This document shows positions 10,117-20,471 of a DNA stretch of 64,000 nucleotides, in pieces. A program made the translations under genes and the position numbers. Within the stretch, counting starts at the first letter, position 1, and each line of letters opens with the position of its first letter. The DNA is taken from the NCBI GenBank assembly GCA_001839685.1, contig MLAK01000272.1:61579-125578 (forward strand), given 5' to 3'. This DNA comes from Tritrichomonas foetus (Eukaryota; Parabasalia; Tritrichomonadida; Tritrichomonadidae). The notes under the pieces are model-generated. The model made no database searches. It saw only the letters and a program-made list of their open reading frames with translations, and was not told the origin of the DNA.

Positions 10117-11487
10117 ATGTTTGCTTGCAATATTTCGATATTTTCCTTTGTGACATCTTCACTTTTATCTTCTCCATACATTTCCTTGTCACAACAAGCA
10201 TCATTTTCACATTTTTCAATCAGCTCCAGTGCCTATTTTAAATCATTTCCAATATTCTTTCGTTCAACAACAGCCAATAAATATGTCAAATTCTCAAAAA
10301 TCGCTTTTTATCACATTCAAAATTCGGCTATTCAATTAACCACCGAAAAAAATGAAGAATCCATCAAAAATGAAAATATGAAATCTTTCAATAATTATCT
10401 GAATTCTGATGAAGTTCATTCAAATTCACAGATATTCAATTCACAAAAAATAGAGAAAACAATTATTGTCTCTAATAATCAAGTTATCGAAATCACAGAT
10501 TGTGTTTTTGATTCACTTGCGAATTTTGAAGGAGGATCTGCTGTTTCCTCAAATGATAGTTCATCTACACTCATAATTTCTCGAACTGGCTTTAAAAAAT
10601 GCAAAACAGGTACATATGGAGGAGCCGTTTATTTTAATGGTCAAAAATTGACCATAATAGAATGTTGCTTTTCTGAATGTGTTGCAACAAAAAATGGGCA
10701 AGCAATTTTAACACAATCGAAAGAAGACATAACTGAAGTTTCTTTGTCACAATCTTCAATCAGTCATTGCTCCATGACTCGACCTCGTGGTAATTCTGGA
10801 TCTCTTTATTTCGAAGGAGGCACAATCATCATATTTGAAACAAACAGTTCACATAATGTTGTAGCTGAAGCAGGTGCTTCTGTTTCAATATGGACACCTC
10901 AAAAATTCAATTTGAAATATTTCTTTGTCTATTCAAACTCGGGTCGCTCAATTTTTGATATAAACAATAGAAAAAGTAATGCTAATAATGAAGCCATTTA
11001 CGATAGTCAATTTTCAAATGTTTATATAATTAACAATGTTATTGATGAAGGGGGAAGCATTTTCAATCTTTACGATATCAAACTCGAAATTATATCCACC
11101 GCTTTTCAAAATAACGGGAAAAAGTCACTTTTATCAAAAGGTGGAAACATCATCCTCACTCAATGTATGATTGATGTCAGAGTTAGTGCCAAGCAGTTTT
11201 GTAATTGTGAATATTTCATAAATAAAGTTCAAAAAGTGAGGAAAGTTGACATAAACATGAAAAATGTTCCCAGCCAGCAATGTTGGCTCATGGGAAAGAC
11301 GATTCACGATGAACTGCAACATCTTCCTCAAATTGTTGGGAAAGGAAATGTCAAAAAGCGCTTTTTTGGTTTCTTTTTCCTTATGATTGTTGGAGGAATA
11401 CCAACTCTTGGTATTTTTGTTTATGGAATGTATTTTAATAATGAATCGAGGAATTTGGACAACCTCGTTTCTGTAGAAATTGAATGA
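10117..11487 (+). CDS. Pmp-like beta-helix surface membrane protein
   Basis: 456 residues, ATG start. The N-terminal 25 residues are hydrophobic and signal-peptide-like. Residues about 95-360 contain repeated short strand-turn units typical of right-handed parallel beta-helices, including EGGSAVSS, YGGAVYFNG and EGGSIFN (GGA-V/I class motifs) and alternating ITDCVF / IIECCF / IISRTGF rungs. Near the C-terminus there is one transmembrane segment (FFGFFFLMIVGGIPTLGIFV) and a short cytoplasmic tail. This is the layout of the chlamydial Pmp-like repeat proteins known in trichomonads, predicted to be type I surface proteins. Several Cys in the rungs could form disulfides. No Inr precedes the ATG. 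Confidence 0.75.
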   Translation: MFACNISIFSFVTSSLLSSPYISLSQQASFSHFSISSSAYFKSFPIFFRSTTANKYVKFSKIAFYHIQNSAIQLTTEKNEESIKNENMKSFNNYLNSDEVHSNSQIFNSQKIEKTIIVSNNQVIEITDCVFDSLANFEGGSAVSSNDSSSTLIISRTGFKKCKTGTYGGAVYFNGQKLTIIECCFSECVATKNGQAILTQSKEDITEVSLSQSSISHCSMTRPRGNSGSLYFEGGTIIIFETNSSHNVVAEAGASVSIWTPQKFNLKYFFVYSNSGRSIFDINNRKSNANNEAIYDSQFSNVYIINNVIDEGGSIFNLYDIKLEIISTAFQNNGKKSLLSKGGNIILTQCMIDVRVSAKQFCNCEYFINKVQKVRKVDINMKNVPSQQCWLMGKTIHDELQHLPQIVGKGNVKKRFFGFFFLMIVGGIPTLGIFVYGMYFNNESRNLDNLVSVEIE

Positions 11488-11903
11488 AAGTCCATATAGA
11501 AAGATTGTATTTATTTTTGTTTATATAAAATATACATTTAAGTATAAATTTCATTTTTGTTTTGATTGAAGAATAAAATGCTATTTACACTATTCTTTAG
11601 GAACAAAAGTATTTTTTGGAATGTGCAATTAACAATGAATGAAACTATATATAGGCAATCTGTTGTAAAACAAATAGAAACATAGGGTTATTATTTTGAT
11701 GAGATGAGTGAAAAATATGTTTACAAAATGATGATATATTATTCGTATTTCACTTTTAGGATATATTTGTAATTTCTTAAAAAAAGTATTATTAGTTTTT
11801 AGGAAATTTGCTCCAAAATAAATACTAATGAGATGTTTGAAATTATTTCAATAAAATCAAATAAAAATATAATAATATGATGAGAATAAATCTATAAAAA
11901 CAT
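11488..11903. other. Convergent 3' spacer, nothing recognised
   Basis: This lies between the 3' ends of the Pmp-like gene (+) and the 1363-aa gene (-). It is AT-rich, with no repeat or RNA gene seen. Confidence 0.5.
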
Positions 11904-14900
11904 TTACACAATATGGTCAATCTCTATTAAAGAAATATCCAATGCTGTTCTCAAATTTTCTTTGTTTCTCAGCATTTGGAGAGCGCATAAATGCATTTCA
12001 TTTGTTTCAATTTTCAATGCATTATCTAACATTTCAATTGCTTTTGCAGAATAATTGTTTTTCCGGATTTCTTCGGCCAAAACCACAAAAATCGGGAAAA
12101 ATCTCACGGAATTGGGCATGAATAACTTCAATAATATTTTCAATGCAAGCTCAGCAGATACAGTCGAATGTATCATGTCTGCCCATTCTTTGTATACTTC
12201 ATGTATTGAATATGTATCAAAATATTTACAATGTTGAACATAAGATACTGTAATTGACATTAAATTTGATACTTTTGATGTTTTCCCAGCTTTTTTCAGC
12301 CTGTATTTCAAAACACTCACATAAGTTTTCACATTATGAATATTCATTGGATTCTTGATTAATTTTTTAGTAATTTTTATTAAATCCAAGTAAACTTGAT
12401 CTTTAGGTGAATGAAATGAAAGAATTGGTCCAATAAGTGAATCAAAAATATTAATTTTTGGAATAAATCGCATAATATTTTCAATAATTGTATTCTGTAG
12501 AGTGCTCAAAGCTTTATTTTTGTGTAGAATGTGTAAAAAGAATCTTTCCAGTTTCTTCAAGCATGGTTGATTCTCAACACATAGAGAAATTCTGTCAAAA
12601 ATCGGTTTTAAACAGGGATCAATAATTTCAATGACTTGATTTGAATCAGGAAGGTCTGAAATATGTTTTAGAATTCGAATACCTGACATAAACAAAGATG
12701 GGATCTCATTTTCAATAAGAATTCCAATCATTTCATTCATGTTTCCGAAAATGAATTTTTCATTCTTTTTACTTTTATAAAGTGAAATTATTGCAGTAAA
12801 AATAATAGAAAATTCAACAGAATAAATCCTACAAAGGCCAAATAAACTCCTTAAAACTAAATTATGGTTATTATCAAAAGGAACCTTATTGGATAAAAAA
12901 AGAAGTGAATAAGAAATTTCTTTGATTGGAAATTCATCTATTTCATTTCGATTTTTCAATTGATTTATAAAACTAAAATAAAAATCAACAAAATCTTTGG
13001 GAATTTGTGTAGAATTCCGTGTATGAATAATTTGACAAAGAAGTTGAAGGGAAATGTTTTGATAACTTGGATATTTATCTAATAGTTTTTTCAATAGTAT
13101 AAATATATCGTTTGATTTTTTATTTATAATTAGATAATTTTTACATAAATACACAATTTGTCTCTTTAAAACAATGTCATTGTTTAATAAATTTTTAATA
13201 TTTTTATTGATATCTGATTTATTGTGGATAAGTACTTTTCTCTTTGAATAAAATTTAATAGATTTTTGATAAACAGAATCAGGAAGGTCCATATTGTTGA
13301 TATTAATAATATAACCCTTTATCATGGATTCTCTCAAAATTAATTTAACATATTCATGGTTACCAATTTCTGAGTAGTATTTTATACGGCTATCCAAATC
13401 ATCACAAATTGTGAGTTTGTAAGAATTCTCAATTAAAGCTCTTAATCTAACAGTTGAATCAAGTTTACCGATTCGTGCATGAAATTCTAACAATTCCCAA
13501 CCTTTAAGATGATTTATGGCAAAGTCTTTGACATTACTCGAAATTAATATATTTTTATTGGCCTTATTTGGAATTTTGGCCTGGTTTTTATAGTTACATT
13601 CCAAACTCCATCGAATATATTCGTCTTTATTTTTATTTTTCTGAATAATATTTTGAATAAAAATAAGTTTTTCATCATCATCTTTTTCATCAAAATTCTC
13701 TGATAATAAAGATGAAAATGAACTTAGTTGGATAGAATATTTGTTTGAAAATGAATGATCTTGGATAGAAAGCTTTAAAACTTCTAAAGCAAGAGATTTA
13801 GGCATTTCCAAAAGTGCTACAATAATCTGCGCTTCATATTTATGACCATATGTATCTAGAAACCTTGCCATTGTATAAAAATCATCAGCGCGTAAATTTT
13901 CCGAATTTGTTAAATAAAAACTAGCAAAAATTGACATAAAATCATTTGGCATTAATTTGCACCATGCTGAAATAATCTTATGGTCATTTACAATGACAAG
14001 TTTATGTTGTAATTTATTAATTAATGTTTTGTCTTCAATTGATAAAAGCTTTCTAGTTGCTTCACCAGGAAAGTAGTCAAAAAAGTACTCAATCATGAAA
14101 TTCAATTCTTTTATATCTTTCTTTTGTCGCAAAAAAAATGTAAATGCATTATAAATTAAAGGAAAATTATATTTAAAATCATAAGGTTTGTCTGTAGTGA
14201 TATCAATTGATTTGGTATTTAAATAACTATCTACTTTTTCACCATAATGCAAATATTCTGTAGGAATGAGATTTGTATGATTTTTCCCTTTTAAATGAAA
14301 AATTGCATATATTAAAATAGTTTGGGAAATATCTTTTAATTTTGGTTTGGAGCTTTTAAAGAATTGCATACAGTTTAATATTTCTGATAAAATGTAGATA
14401 TTACTTAAATAGTCTGTTTCAACGGAAAGGGCTAATTCTTTTACCCAGCTTAGGTGTTTTCGGTTATGATTGTGAAAATTTGAAATTAACGTTGATAAAG
14501 CTTTTAAATGTTTTTGGAATGAAAAATTTGAAAAGAAATCAATATCTCTAGCTATAATTGAAGAAATAAAAGGAAAATTGTTTTCGTTAGTAAGTAACAA
14601 AATTGTATCGATTGCTTTATCTGATAGATTATCTTTTTTATTCATCGAAAGTTTCAATAAAAGTAAAATTCGACTTTTTAAAGTAATGAAATCATAAAGA
14701 TCATCTTTGATTGATTCAATAATTCTTATAATATCGAATCCATGAACCCATGATCGAATTTTTGAATTGAAAATTGATTTAATTATTCGAATGATTCGAA
14801 AATCAGTAGAATTTGAAATTAAACATGGAAGTGAAATCGCAAATGATTTTAAAGCTGATGAAACCGTATCATTATATTTTTCCGTACAAAAATGATCAAA

Positions 14901-15995
14901 GATTGAAATGTATTCATCAACATCCATGACTTGATTTTTATCACTTAATATTTTTGAAATCGTTTGAAACTTCACAGAAACTACTGAGTGTGAATCTTCT
15001 TCTTTAGGTAATAAAAGTGAATTGGGTAAATTAAGAGAATAAAAATAAGGATTATTTGAATAATCTGAAGCATTGATTACAACTATTTCATCATCAACTG
15101 AGATTTTTAATACGCTTTCATTATCTTTCATAATATCTTGATTGTTTATTTCAGATTGTTGGTTTTCTTTGTCATTAAGATTATTTGTAGGATTTGAAAT
15201 TTGTTCAACCTTACATTGAAATGATGGTGATTTGATTGATAAAATTTGGAAACAAATTTCAATTTCAGAAAATTCAGCATCTTGTATTTTCTTCAAAGCA
15301 TTTTTCGCGATTTCTTTTAAATCATATTTTCCACCATCAACATTCAATGTAGTAAATATGTGAGCAATAAGCTCAACTATACCACTATTTACAATTGTGT
15401 TCATTGTTTTTTCTTTATTAATTTCGACAATTTTTTGAATTGGATTAAACAATTGGGAATTTTTTGTTTTTTTATATTGGTTTATAAAAGTCTCAAGAAG
15501 TGCAATATGATTATTGTCGTCTATTTCTGGTAAACAGGCGATTACATGGGATAATTGGTCAGAGTCACAATATGTGAAGTGATGAAAAATTGGACAAGAT
15601 GTTGTAAAATCTGGTAAAAACGGTTTTGCAATAAAATTACAAATGAAAGCAAAAGCATAAATAATTAAAATAGAGCTTTTTGATGGTGATGTTTCCTTTG
15701 TAACCAATTGAATATATGATTTCTGTATTTCCTCTGGAAATGCGCGGATCATCTTGGATAAAAATGAAGAAAGTGCAGGAAATGTTGCAACGCGAACGGA
15801 TATAGAATTTGATGAACAGCAGTCATAAAGTCTTTGAAAAACATCAACAAAAAAATTAATTTTTTGTGAATCAGAGGTTCTTTTGCACCATTCTGGATTG
15901 ATTGTTGATTTAAATGTTGATAACGCAATTGCAACATCGTTTGGCGATCGTGATAAATCGGATTCCTCGAGAAAGCTTTTGAAATTCCATTTCAT
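11904..15995 (-). CDS. Large alpha-solenoid protein of unknown family
   Basis: 1363 residues, ATG start (MKWNFKSFLEE). It is helical throughout, with irregular HEAT/TPR-like helix pairs. A low-complexity acidic/Asn-rich linker lies around residues 255-300. The segment around 830-900 (GWELLEFHARIGKLDSTVRLRALIENSY) is faintly reminiscent of FAT-type solenoids of PIKK proteins, but no kinase domain follows and the match is too weak to use. It may be a scaffold for a large complex. It shares a 335-base divergent promoter region with the calmodulin-like gene. Coding is certain; function is unknown. Confidence 0.75.
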   Translation of the reverse strand: MKWNFKSFLEESDLSRSPNDVAIALSTFKSTINPEWCKRTSDSQKINFFVDVFQRLYDCCSSNSISVRVATFPALSSFLSKMIRAFPEEIQKSYIQLVTKETSPSKSSILIIYAFAFICNFIAKPFLPDFTTSCPIFHHFTYCDSDQLSHVIACLPEIDDNNHIALLETFINQYKKTKNSQLFNPIQKIVEINKEKTMNTIVNSGIVELIAHIFTTLNVDGGKYDLKEIAKNALKKIQDAEFSEIEICFQILSIKSPSFQCKVEQISNPTNNLNDKENQQSEINNQDIMKDNESVLKISVDDEIVVINASDYSNNPYFYSLNLPNSLLLPKEEDSHSVVSVKFQTISKILSDKNQVMDVDEYISIFDHFCTEKYNDTVSSALKSFAISLPCLISNSTDFRIIRIIKSIFNSKIRSWVHGFDIIRIIESIKDDLYDFITLKSRILLLLKLSMNKKDNLSDKAIDTILLLTNENNFPFISSIIARDIDFFSNFSFQKHLKALSTLISNFHNHNRKHLSWVKELALSVETDYLSNIYILSEILNCMQFFKSSKPKLKDISQTILIYAIFHLKGKNHTNLIPTEYLHYGEKVDSYLNTKSIDITTDKPYDFKYNFPLIYNAFTFFLRQKKDIKELNFMIEYFFDYFPGEATRKLLSIEDKTLINKLQHKLVIVNDHKIISAWCKLMPNDFMSIFASFYLTNSENLRADDFYTMARFLDTYGHKYEAQIIVALLEMPKSLALEVLKLSIQDHSFSNKYSIQLSSFSSLLSENFDEKDDDEKLIFIQNIIQKNKNKDEYIRWSLECNYKNQAKIPNKANKNILISSNVKDFAINHLKGWELLEFHARIGKLDSTVRLRALIENSYKLTICDDLDSRIKYYSEIGNHEYVKLILRESMIKGYIININNMDLPDSVYQKSIKFYSKRKVLIHNKSDINKNIKNLLNNDIVLKRQIVYLCKNYLIINKKSNDIFILLKKLLDKYPSYQNISLQLLCQIIHTRNSTQIPKDFVDFYFSFINQLKNRNEIDEFPIKEISYSLLFLSNKVPFDNNHNLVLRSLFGLCRIYSVEFSIIFTAIISLYKSKKNEKFIFGNMNEMIGILIENEIPSLFMSGIRILKHISDLPDSNQVIEIIDPCLKPIFDRISLCVENQPCLKKLERFFLHILHKNKALSTLQNTIIENIMRFIPKINIFDSLIGPILSFHSPKDQVYLDLIKITKKLIKNPMNIHNVKTYVSVLKYRLKKAGKTSKVSNLMSITVSYVQHCKYFDTYSIHEVYKEWADMIHSTVSAELALKILLKLFMPNSVRFFPIFVVLAEEIRKNNYSAKAIEMLDNALKIETNEMHLCALQMLRNKENLRTALDISLIEIDHIV

Positions 15996-16153
15996 CGATG
16001 AAACATTTTATTTCACATGTCATTTAATCGATGAAATGATATATTTTTCAGCATAAAGAATTATTACTCAATGGGAAACTTTTTCAGTATTTTCAGACAT
16101 TTTGTTACAGAAAAAGTTTTTCATTTGAGAAGAAATGCATTTTTGTGTACAAC

Positions 16154-16177
16154 TTTTTGTGATAATAGTCACAAAAA
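16154..16177. repeat. Perfect 9-bp hairpin in a divergent promoter
   Basis: TTTTTGTGA and TCACAAAAA are separated by six bases, between the start codons of the 1363-aa gene and the calmodulin-like gene. The palindromic GTGA/TCAC core could be a dimeric protein site. Confidence 0.45.
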
Positions 16178-16248
16178 ACGCCATTTTTAACAAAATCCTC
16201 GTTATTCAAATTATGGAAAAATAAACTATTCATTTATTTCCTTTGGTA

Positions 16249-16283
16249 TAAACGGTCTTTTCACAAATATAAATTAAACGGTC
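16249..16283 (+). promoter_or_regulatory. Direct repeat TAAACGGTC x2
   Basis: Two exact 9-mers (16249-16257 and 16275-16283), 26 bases apart start to start, lie 48-82 bases before the calmodulin-like ATG. Each contains AACGG, the core recognised by many Myb proteins. Binding is inferred. Confidence 0.4.
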
Positions 16284-16330
16284 AACAAAAAAGCGTTATC
16301 AACTTAATTTAGCAAAACAGCGAAAAAGAA

Positions 16331-16771
16331 ATGGGAGAACAAATCATTACTTCAGAACAACTCGAGAAACTTCATAACGCATTCGATGCATTTGACGAAG
16401 ACAACGACGGCAAAGTTGAATGTTCCTGCCTCGAAAAATTAGTCAGATCAGTTGGATTCAATCCCTCAGCCGACGAAGTCGAAGATATGATCAGCGACTT
16501 AAAAGACAAGCCATTCACATTCAATGCATTCCTTTATATCATTTTCCGCCACAGCCGCTGCGTCAATGTAGAAGAGGATCTTATTCGCGCATTTCGTGTT
16601 TTTGATAAATCCAAATGTGGCAGACTTCCAGTTGCTACAGTTCGCTCCATTCTTGAAAATACCAGACAGCCTTTTACAGCCGATCAGATCGATGATATAT
16701 TAGATCATTCACACGTCAAAAATGACCTTGTCGATTACACAGTTCTCGTTAGGGCTATCCTCACTGCCTAA
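16331..16771 (+). CDS. Calmodulin-like EF-hand protein with degenerate calcium loops
   Basis: 146 residues, almost exactly calmodulin length, with four EF-hand-like units. EF1 (loop residues 22-33, DEDNDGKVECSC) keeps the Asp/Asn ligands and Gly6 but has Cys instead of Glu at position 12. EF3 (92-103, DKSKCGRLPVAT) lacks ligands at 5 and 12. EF2 and EF4 are barely recognisable. It therefore resembles an essential or regulatory light chain, or another calmodulin-like adaptor, more than a calcium sensor. Codon use is richer in C and G than in neighbours, suggesting strong expression. It is transcribed away from the 1363-aa gene. No clear Inr precedes the ATG. Confidence 0.85.
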   Translation: MGEQIITSEQLEKLHNAFDAFDEDNDGKVECSCLEKLVRSVGFNPSADEVEDMISDLKDKPFTFNAFLYIIFRHSRCVNVEEDLIRAFRVFDKSKCGRLPVATVRSILENTRQPFTADQIDDILDHSHVKNDLVDYTVLVRAILTA

Positions 16772-17342
16772 ACAATTTATCTTTTGTGATGTTTTCATAT
16801 TCTTTTTCATTCTTTTTCCAAATCAAAACTTCTAAGAATAACTTTATATGATGGAATTGAGAAAAACACCAATAGGTATATAAAGAATGATAGATAGATG
16901 TATGAAGTAAAAATATTAATCTATGCTTAAAGTAAAAATTGGAAGATCTTTTTATGAGTTTCTTTATTTGGAATTTATGAAAGAATTTTTCAACTAATAT
17001 TAAAAGATCTTATTATGGATGATGGCTTACATTCATCATGAATATTTTATTATATTTAATTATTTCTCTACGAAGGCTACAATTGAATTAATCAAATCCA
17101 ACAAATCAAAATTATATACTTCTCTAAGATTTTGATAAAAGTTAGATAGATCAATTAATTAAATCTATGAAATATATAAAACCAATATTGTATAAGTTCT
17201 TCAAAAAGAGTTTATAATATTTCTTGATCTGCCTTCGATCGAAATGTGTGAAAAATTTGTGGGCTTATTTCATCACAAAAAATCGGCAAAGGGAAAGTTT
17301 GTGTAAATATAATATTATTTATTAACGAAAAAAATCAAAATT
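16772..17342. other. Convergent 3' spacer, nothing recognised
   Basis: AT-rich DNA between two converging genes. Only small simple repeats (GATAGATAGAT near 16889) were seen. Confidence 0.5.
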
Positions 17343-20300
17343 TTAAACGCTGTTAAGCAACAATTGAGCGACCGCGTCTTCGGTAGTCTGCTGTTCACAA
17401 GCACTGACCATCCTTCGGACGTGTGCATCTGATTTGGCTAATTGAACAAGTTTCTCGTGAGCCTTTTCAATGACGTACTTATATGATCGCTCATCAATCG
17501 TGGTACCTGGATTGAAGAAGTCACGGAAGGAGTCTGCGCCGAACGCCAGCAAAGTACGTTTCTCAGCTTCAGCTCTTCCCTTGAATTCTTCAAGCCTTTC
17601 ATTATACTGAGCCTCAGCTTGAAGCTTCTGTGATCTGATTGTTGATTCCATGAGCATTTTCTCACGTTTCATTTGGTTCTTAGTTGTTTGCATTTCAGCA
17701 AGTGCCTTAAGTTTCTCCTTTTCAACTTTGGCAATTGTTGCCTTAAGGTTAGCAAGTTTAACTTGTTCTTCTGCTAATGAAGCATTGAACTTCTCAACGT
17801 CAGAACGATGTTGTTCACATTGCTCGTGAAGTTTTTGAAGAGCATTTTCATAGCTTTCTGTAAGGTGTTGTTTTTCACTTTCGAACCTGTTAGCGGCAGC
17901 ATCTTCTTTCTCAGCTGATATCTTGACAAGTTCATCATATTCAGCATCCTTTTGAAGCTTTTGTGTCTTGACGAGTTGTAATTGTTTGCGGGTTCGATTA
18001 AGTTGTTCTGTAGCATCATGATATTCGATTTCAAGATGATCGAATTGTTCTTTCTGTGTGCGAAGTTGTTCTCTAAGTTTGCTGACTTGCTTGCTAAGAT
18101 CATCTGTAGCCATTTGGATCTGTTCGTCTTGATCTTGGATGATTGTGGATTCAAGATCTTCGCGAGTGTGATTAACATCTGAAAGTTCAACTTGCATGCG
18201 TTGGTTGTTTTGTCTAAGAGCAGCAATTTCTTCGTTGTTTCTCTTGCATTGTTGAACTAAATCTTCAACTTGGAACTTAAGTGATTGAATTTCATTAAGA
18301 AGTTCATTTTCACGAGACTTGGCTTGAGCTTGTGTTGATGCAAGTGTTGACTTGTATTGGCGGAGTTTCTTGTTCCTAACATAAACATCACCATTGAGTT
18401 GTTCAATCTTTTCTTTAATTGATTGAACATGACCGATTGGATCATTAGCATCACCGATTTCAATGAATGTTTCTTTGAGGTTAACAAGTGCATTCTTCAT
18501 TAATTCATTGTGGTGAACAAGAGCAGCATTATCTGCACGAATGTTGATGATTTTCTCAACAATGTCCTTTCCAGCATTTTGGGCAAAGAAGTCCTTAAAT
18601 GTAACTGGTTGGTCGCAAAGAGCAATTGAAGCATCAACAAGGAATTGGTTAACAGCATTGCTAATTGTTTGGTTTTCATTGAAAGCAGCATCGAGAGCAG
18701 CATCACGCATAGCAATTTGTTTGGTGAAGTATTTACGAATTGCCTTGTATGAATGTTGAACCTTTGATGGTGGTTGAAGTGATGGATTACTAGCAATCTT
18801 TGCGATTTGTGTTGAAAGTTCTGGTGAGAAATCATCACACCTGAAAACTTGTGGTGGAAGAAGATCATCAGCTGTTGGAACATGACGTGTTTCAAAGGTT
18901 GTCTTAAGTTCAAGGATTTCATTACATGAACGTGAAAGATCAGCTTCAAGTTCACGTGTCCTTGCTGTAAGGTGACGGATTTCGCTTTCTTGATCTTGAA
19001 TGCGTGTTTCTTGTTTACCTGAAACGATTTGTAAAGCGTAGAATTTCTGCTTTTGTTCATCAAGTGCCTTATGAAGTTTGACGATTGTTGGATTTGGTTG
19101 TTTGGCCTTTGGTGCATTCTTAATTTCATCCTTAGCCTTTTCACGGGTAATAAGTGCTTGTCTGAGTGTTTCAACTTCAAGGAGAGTTTCTTGATGAACT
19201 GTATCAAGAGCTGTAAACTCACTCTTGACTTTTTCAATTTGGATAGCAAGGTTATGTATTTCGTTATCCTTATCTTTAAGTTGTGAAATAGCTGAGTCTC
19301 TCTTCTTATTCGCATTGGAAATTTCATTGTTCAGTTCAGAAACTGTAGCTTGAAGTTTTTCGACAAGGGCTTCAAGCTGGGCATCATGCTTTTGGTTGTG
19401 GGCAGCAGATTGTGAAACGCCTTCGGAGCCTTTTGGAGCAACTGGTGATGCTGTGCGGGCTTGGAGTTGTGCCATATGAAGCTGGTGTTTGAGTTCCTTG
19501 CAATCTTCGTTGATCTTTTTAACACGTTCCTTAAGCTTGGAAACTTCGTTCTTAAGTGATTCATTTTGTGTTGTGAGTCTGTTCATGTTTGCCTCGTAAT
19601 GGCGTTCATTATGAGTCATTTCTTCATGAACCTTCTCAATTTGTGTCTTCAATTCTGTGTTTTCAGCACGAAGTTGCTGTTGAGCATGTTGGCTTTCTCT
19701 TTGAAGCTTTTTGAGATCATCGTCAAGAGCTTCTTTGGCTTTTTCTGATTCATTGAGCTTAACCTTAAGCTTATGAATCTTCTTGTGCATTTCAGCTTCT
19801 TTGGCTTGGACGGCGTTCCTGACTTGAACAGGAATTGGCTGGACTGATGGAAGATCTGTTGAAACGCAAACTTTTGGACCATTCAAGGCTTCGAGAACTT
19901 CGTCAACTGATTGAAGGTTATTTTCGAAGAAGCGGGAAGCTTCTCCAATGATTCTGTCAAGCTTGCTAATTAATAAACGTTTTTCAACACTTTCTTTTTC
20001 ACGTTCTTGTTCTGAACGTTGAAGTTGACCATAAATGTCGTCAAGTTGAGCCTTGCTTTGGGCTTTGATCTTCTCAATTTCCTTTGTCATTGAGGTAAGA
20101 TCGCTTCCACGAAGATTGTTAGAAGATGCTTTCTCATTTAAGAGTCTGCTCTCTGTTTCTTTATCCTTTTGGACAAGGATGTCAAGTCTGTGGATCAAGT
20201 CAACTTTTTCGGCCTTTAATTGGTTAACTTGTGTGAGAAGTGCGGAATTTTGTTTATGAAGATCTTCCATTTGTGATGTAAGACTTACAGCTTCTTCGAA

Positions 20301-20444
20301 TTGGGCACGGAGAAGTTGATTCTCTTTCATCAATTCATCGTATAAAACATTAATTCTTAAGTTCTTGATGTTTCTCTTTGCTTCTGATGATTCGGATAAG
20401 TCAAGCGACGAGTTATCAGTTTGGACGGAGTCTGATTCAAACAT
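17343..20444 (-). CDS. Long coiled-coil structural protein
   Basis: 1033 residues, ATG start. Nearly the whole chain is heptad-repeat coiled coil (about 25-420 and 630-960). A less coiled central section around 500-620 (HVPTADDLLPPQVFRCDDFSPELSTQIAKIA) and a compact C-terminal domain around 960-1033 (FRDFFNPGTTIDERSYKYVIEKAHEKL) look conserved in style. Codon use favours C/G-ending codons compared with most neighbours, as in the Hsp70 and VPS35 genes, suggesting high expression. A candidate Inr (TCATTTTTA) lies 25 bases upstream. A role in the trichomonad cytoskeleton (costa, pelta-axostyle or basal body) is a reasonable guess, not shown. Confidence 0.85.
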   Translation of the reverse strand: MFESDSVQTDNSSLDLSESSEAKRNIKNLRINVLYDELMKENQLLRAQFEEAVSLTSQMEDLHKQNSALLTQVNQLKAEKVDLIHRLDILVQKDKETESRLLNEKASSNNLRGSDLTSMTKEIEKIKAQSKAQLDDIYGQLQRSEQEREKESVEKRLLISKLDRIIGEASRFFENNLQSVDEVLEALNGPKVCVSTDLPSVQPIPVQVRNAVQAKEAEMHKKIHKLKVKLNESEKAKEALDDDLKKLQRESQHAQQQLRAENTELKTQIEKVHEEMTHNERHYEANMNRLTTQNESLKNEVSKLKERVKKINEDCKELKHQLHMAQLQARTASPVAPKGSEGVSQSAAHNQKHDAQLEALVEKLQATVSELNNEISNANKKRDSAISQLKDKDNEIHNLAIQIEKVKSEFTALDTVHQETLLEVETLRQALITREKAKDEIKNAPKAKQPNPTIVKLHKALDEQKQKFYALQIVSGKQETRIQDQESEIRHLTARTRELEADLSRSCNEILELKTTFETRHVPTADDLLPPQVFRCDDFSPELSTQIAKIASNPSLQPPSKVQHSYKAIRKYFTKQIAMRDAALDAAFNENQTISNAVNQFLVDASIALCDQPVTFKDFFAQNAGKDIVEKIINIRADNAALVHHNELMKNALVNLKETFIEIGDANDPIGHVQSIKEKIEQLNGDVYVRNKKLRQYKSTLASTQAQAKSRENELLNEIQSLKFQVEDLVQQCKRNNEEIAALRQNNQRMQVELSDVNHTREDLESTIIQDQDEQIQMATDDLSKQVSKLREQLRTQKEQFDHLEIEYHDATEQLNRTRKQLQLVKTQKLQKDAEYDELVKISAEKEDAAANRFESEKQHLTESYENALQKLHEQCEQHRSDVEKFNASLAEEQVKLANLKATIAKVEKEKLKALAEMQTTKNQMKREKMLMESTIRSQKLQAEAQYNERLEEFKGRAEAEKRTLLAFGADSFRDFFNPGTTIDERSYKYVIEKAHEKLVQLAKSDAHVRRMVSACEQQTTEDAVAQLLLNSV

Positions 20445-20462
20445 CGTCTATGTGATTTAAAA

Positions 20463-20471
20463 TAAAAATGA
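20463..20471 (-). promoter_or_regulatory. Inr of the 1033-aa coiled-coil gene
   Basis: TCATTTTTA on the minus strand, with the predicted start A at 20469, 25 bases before the ATG. Confidence 0.5.
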
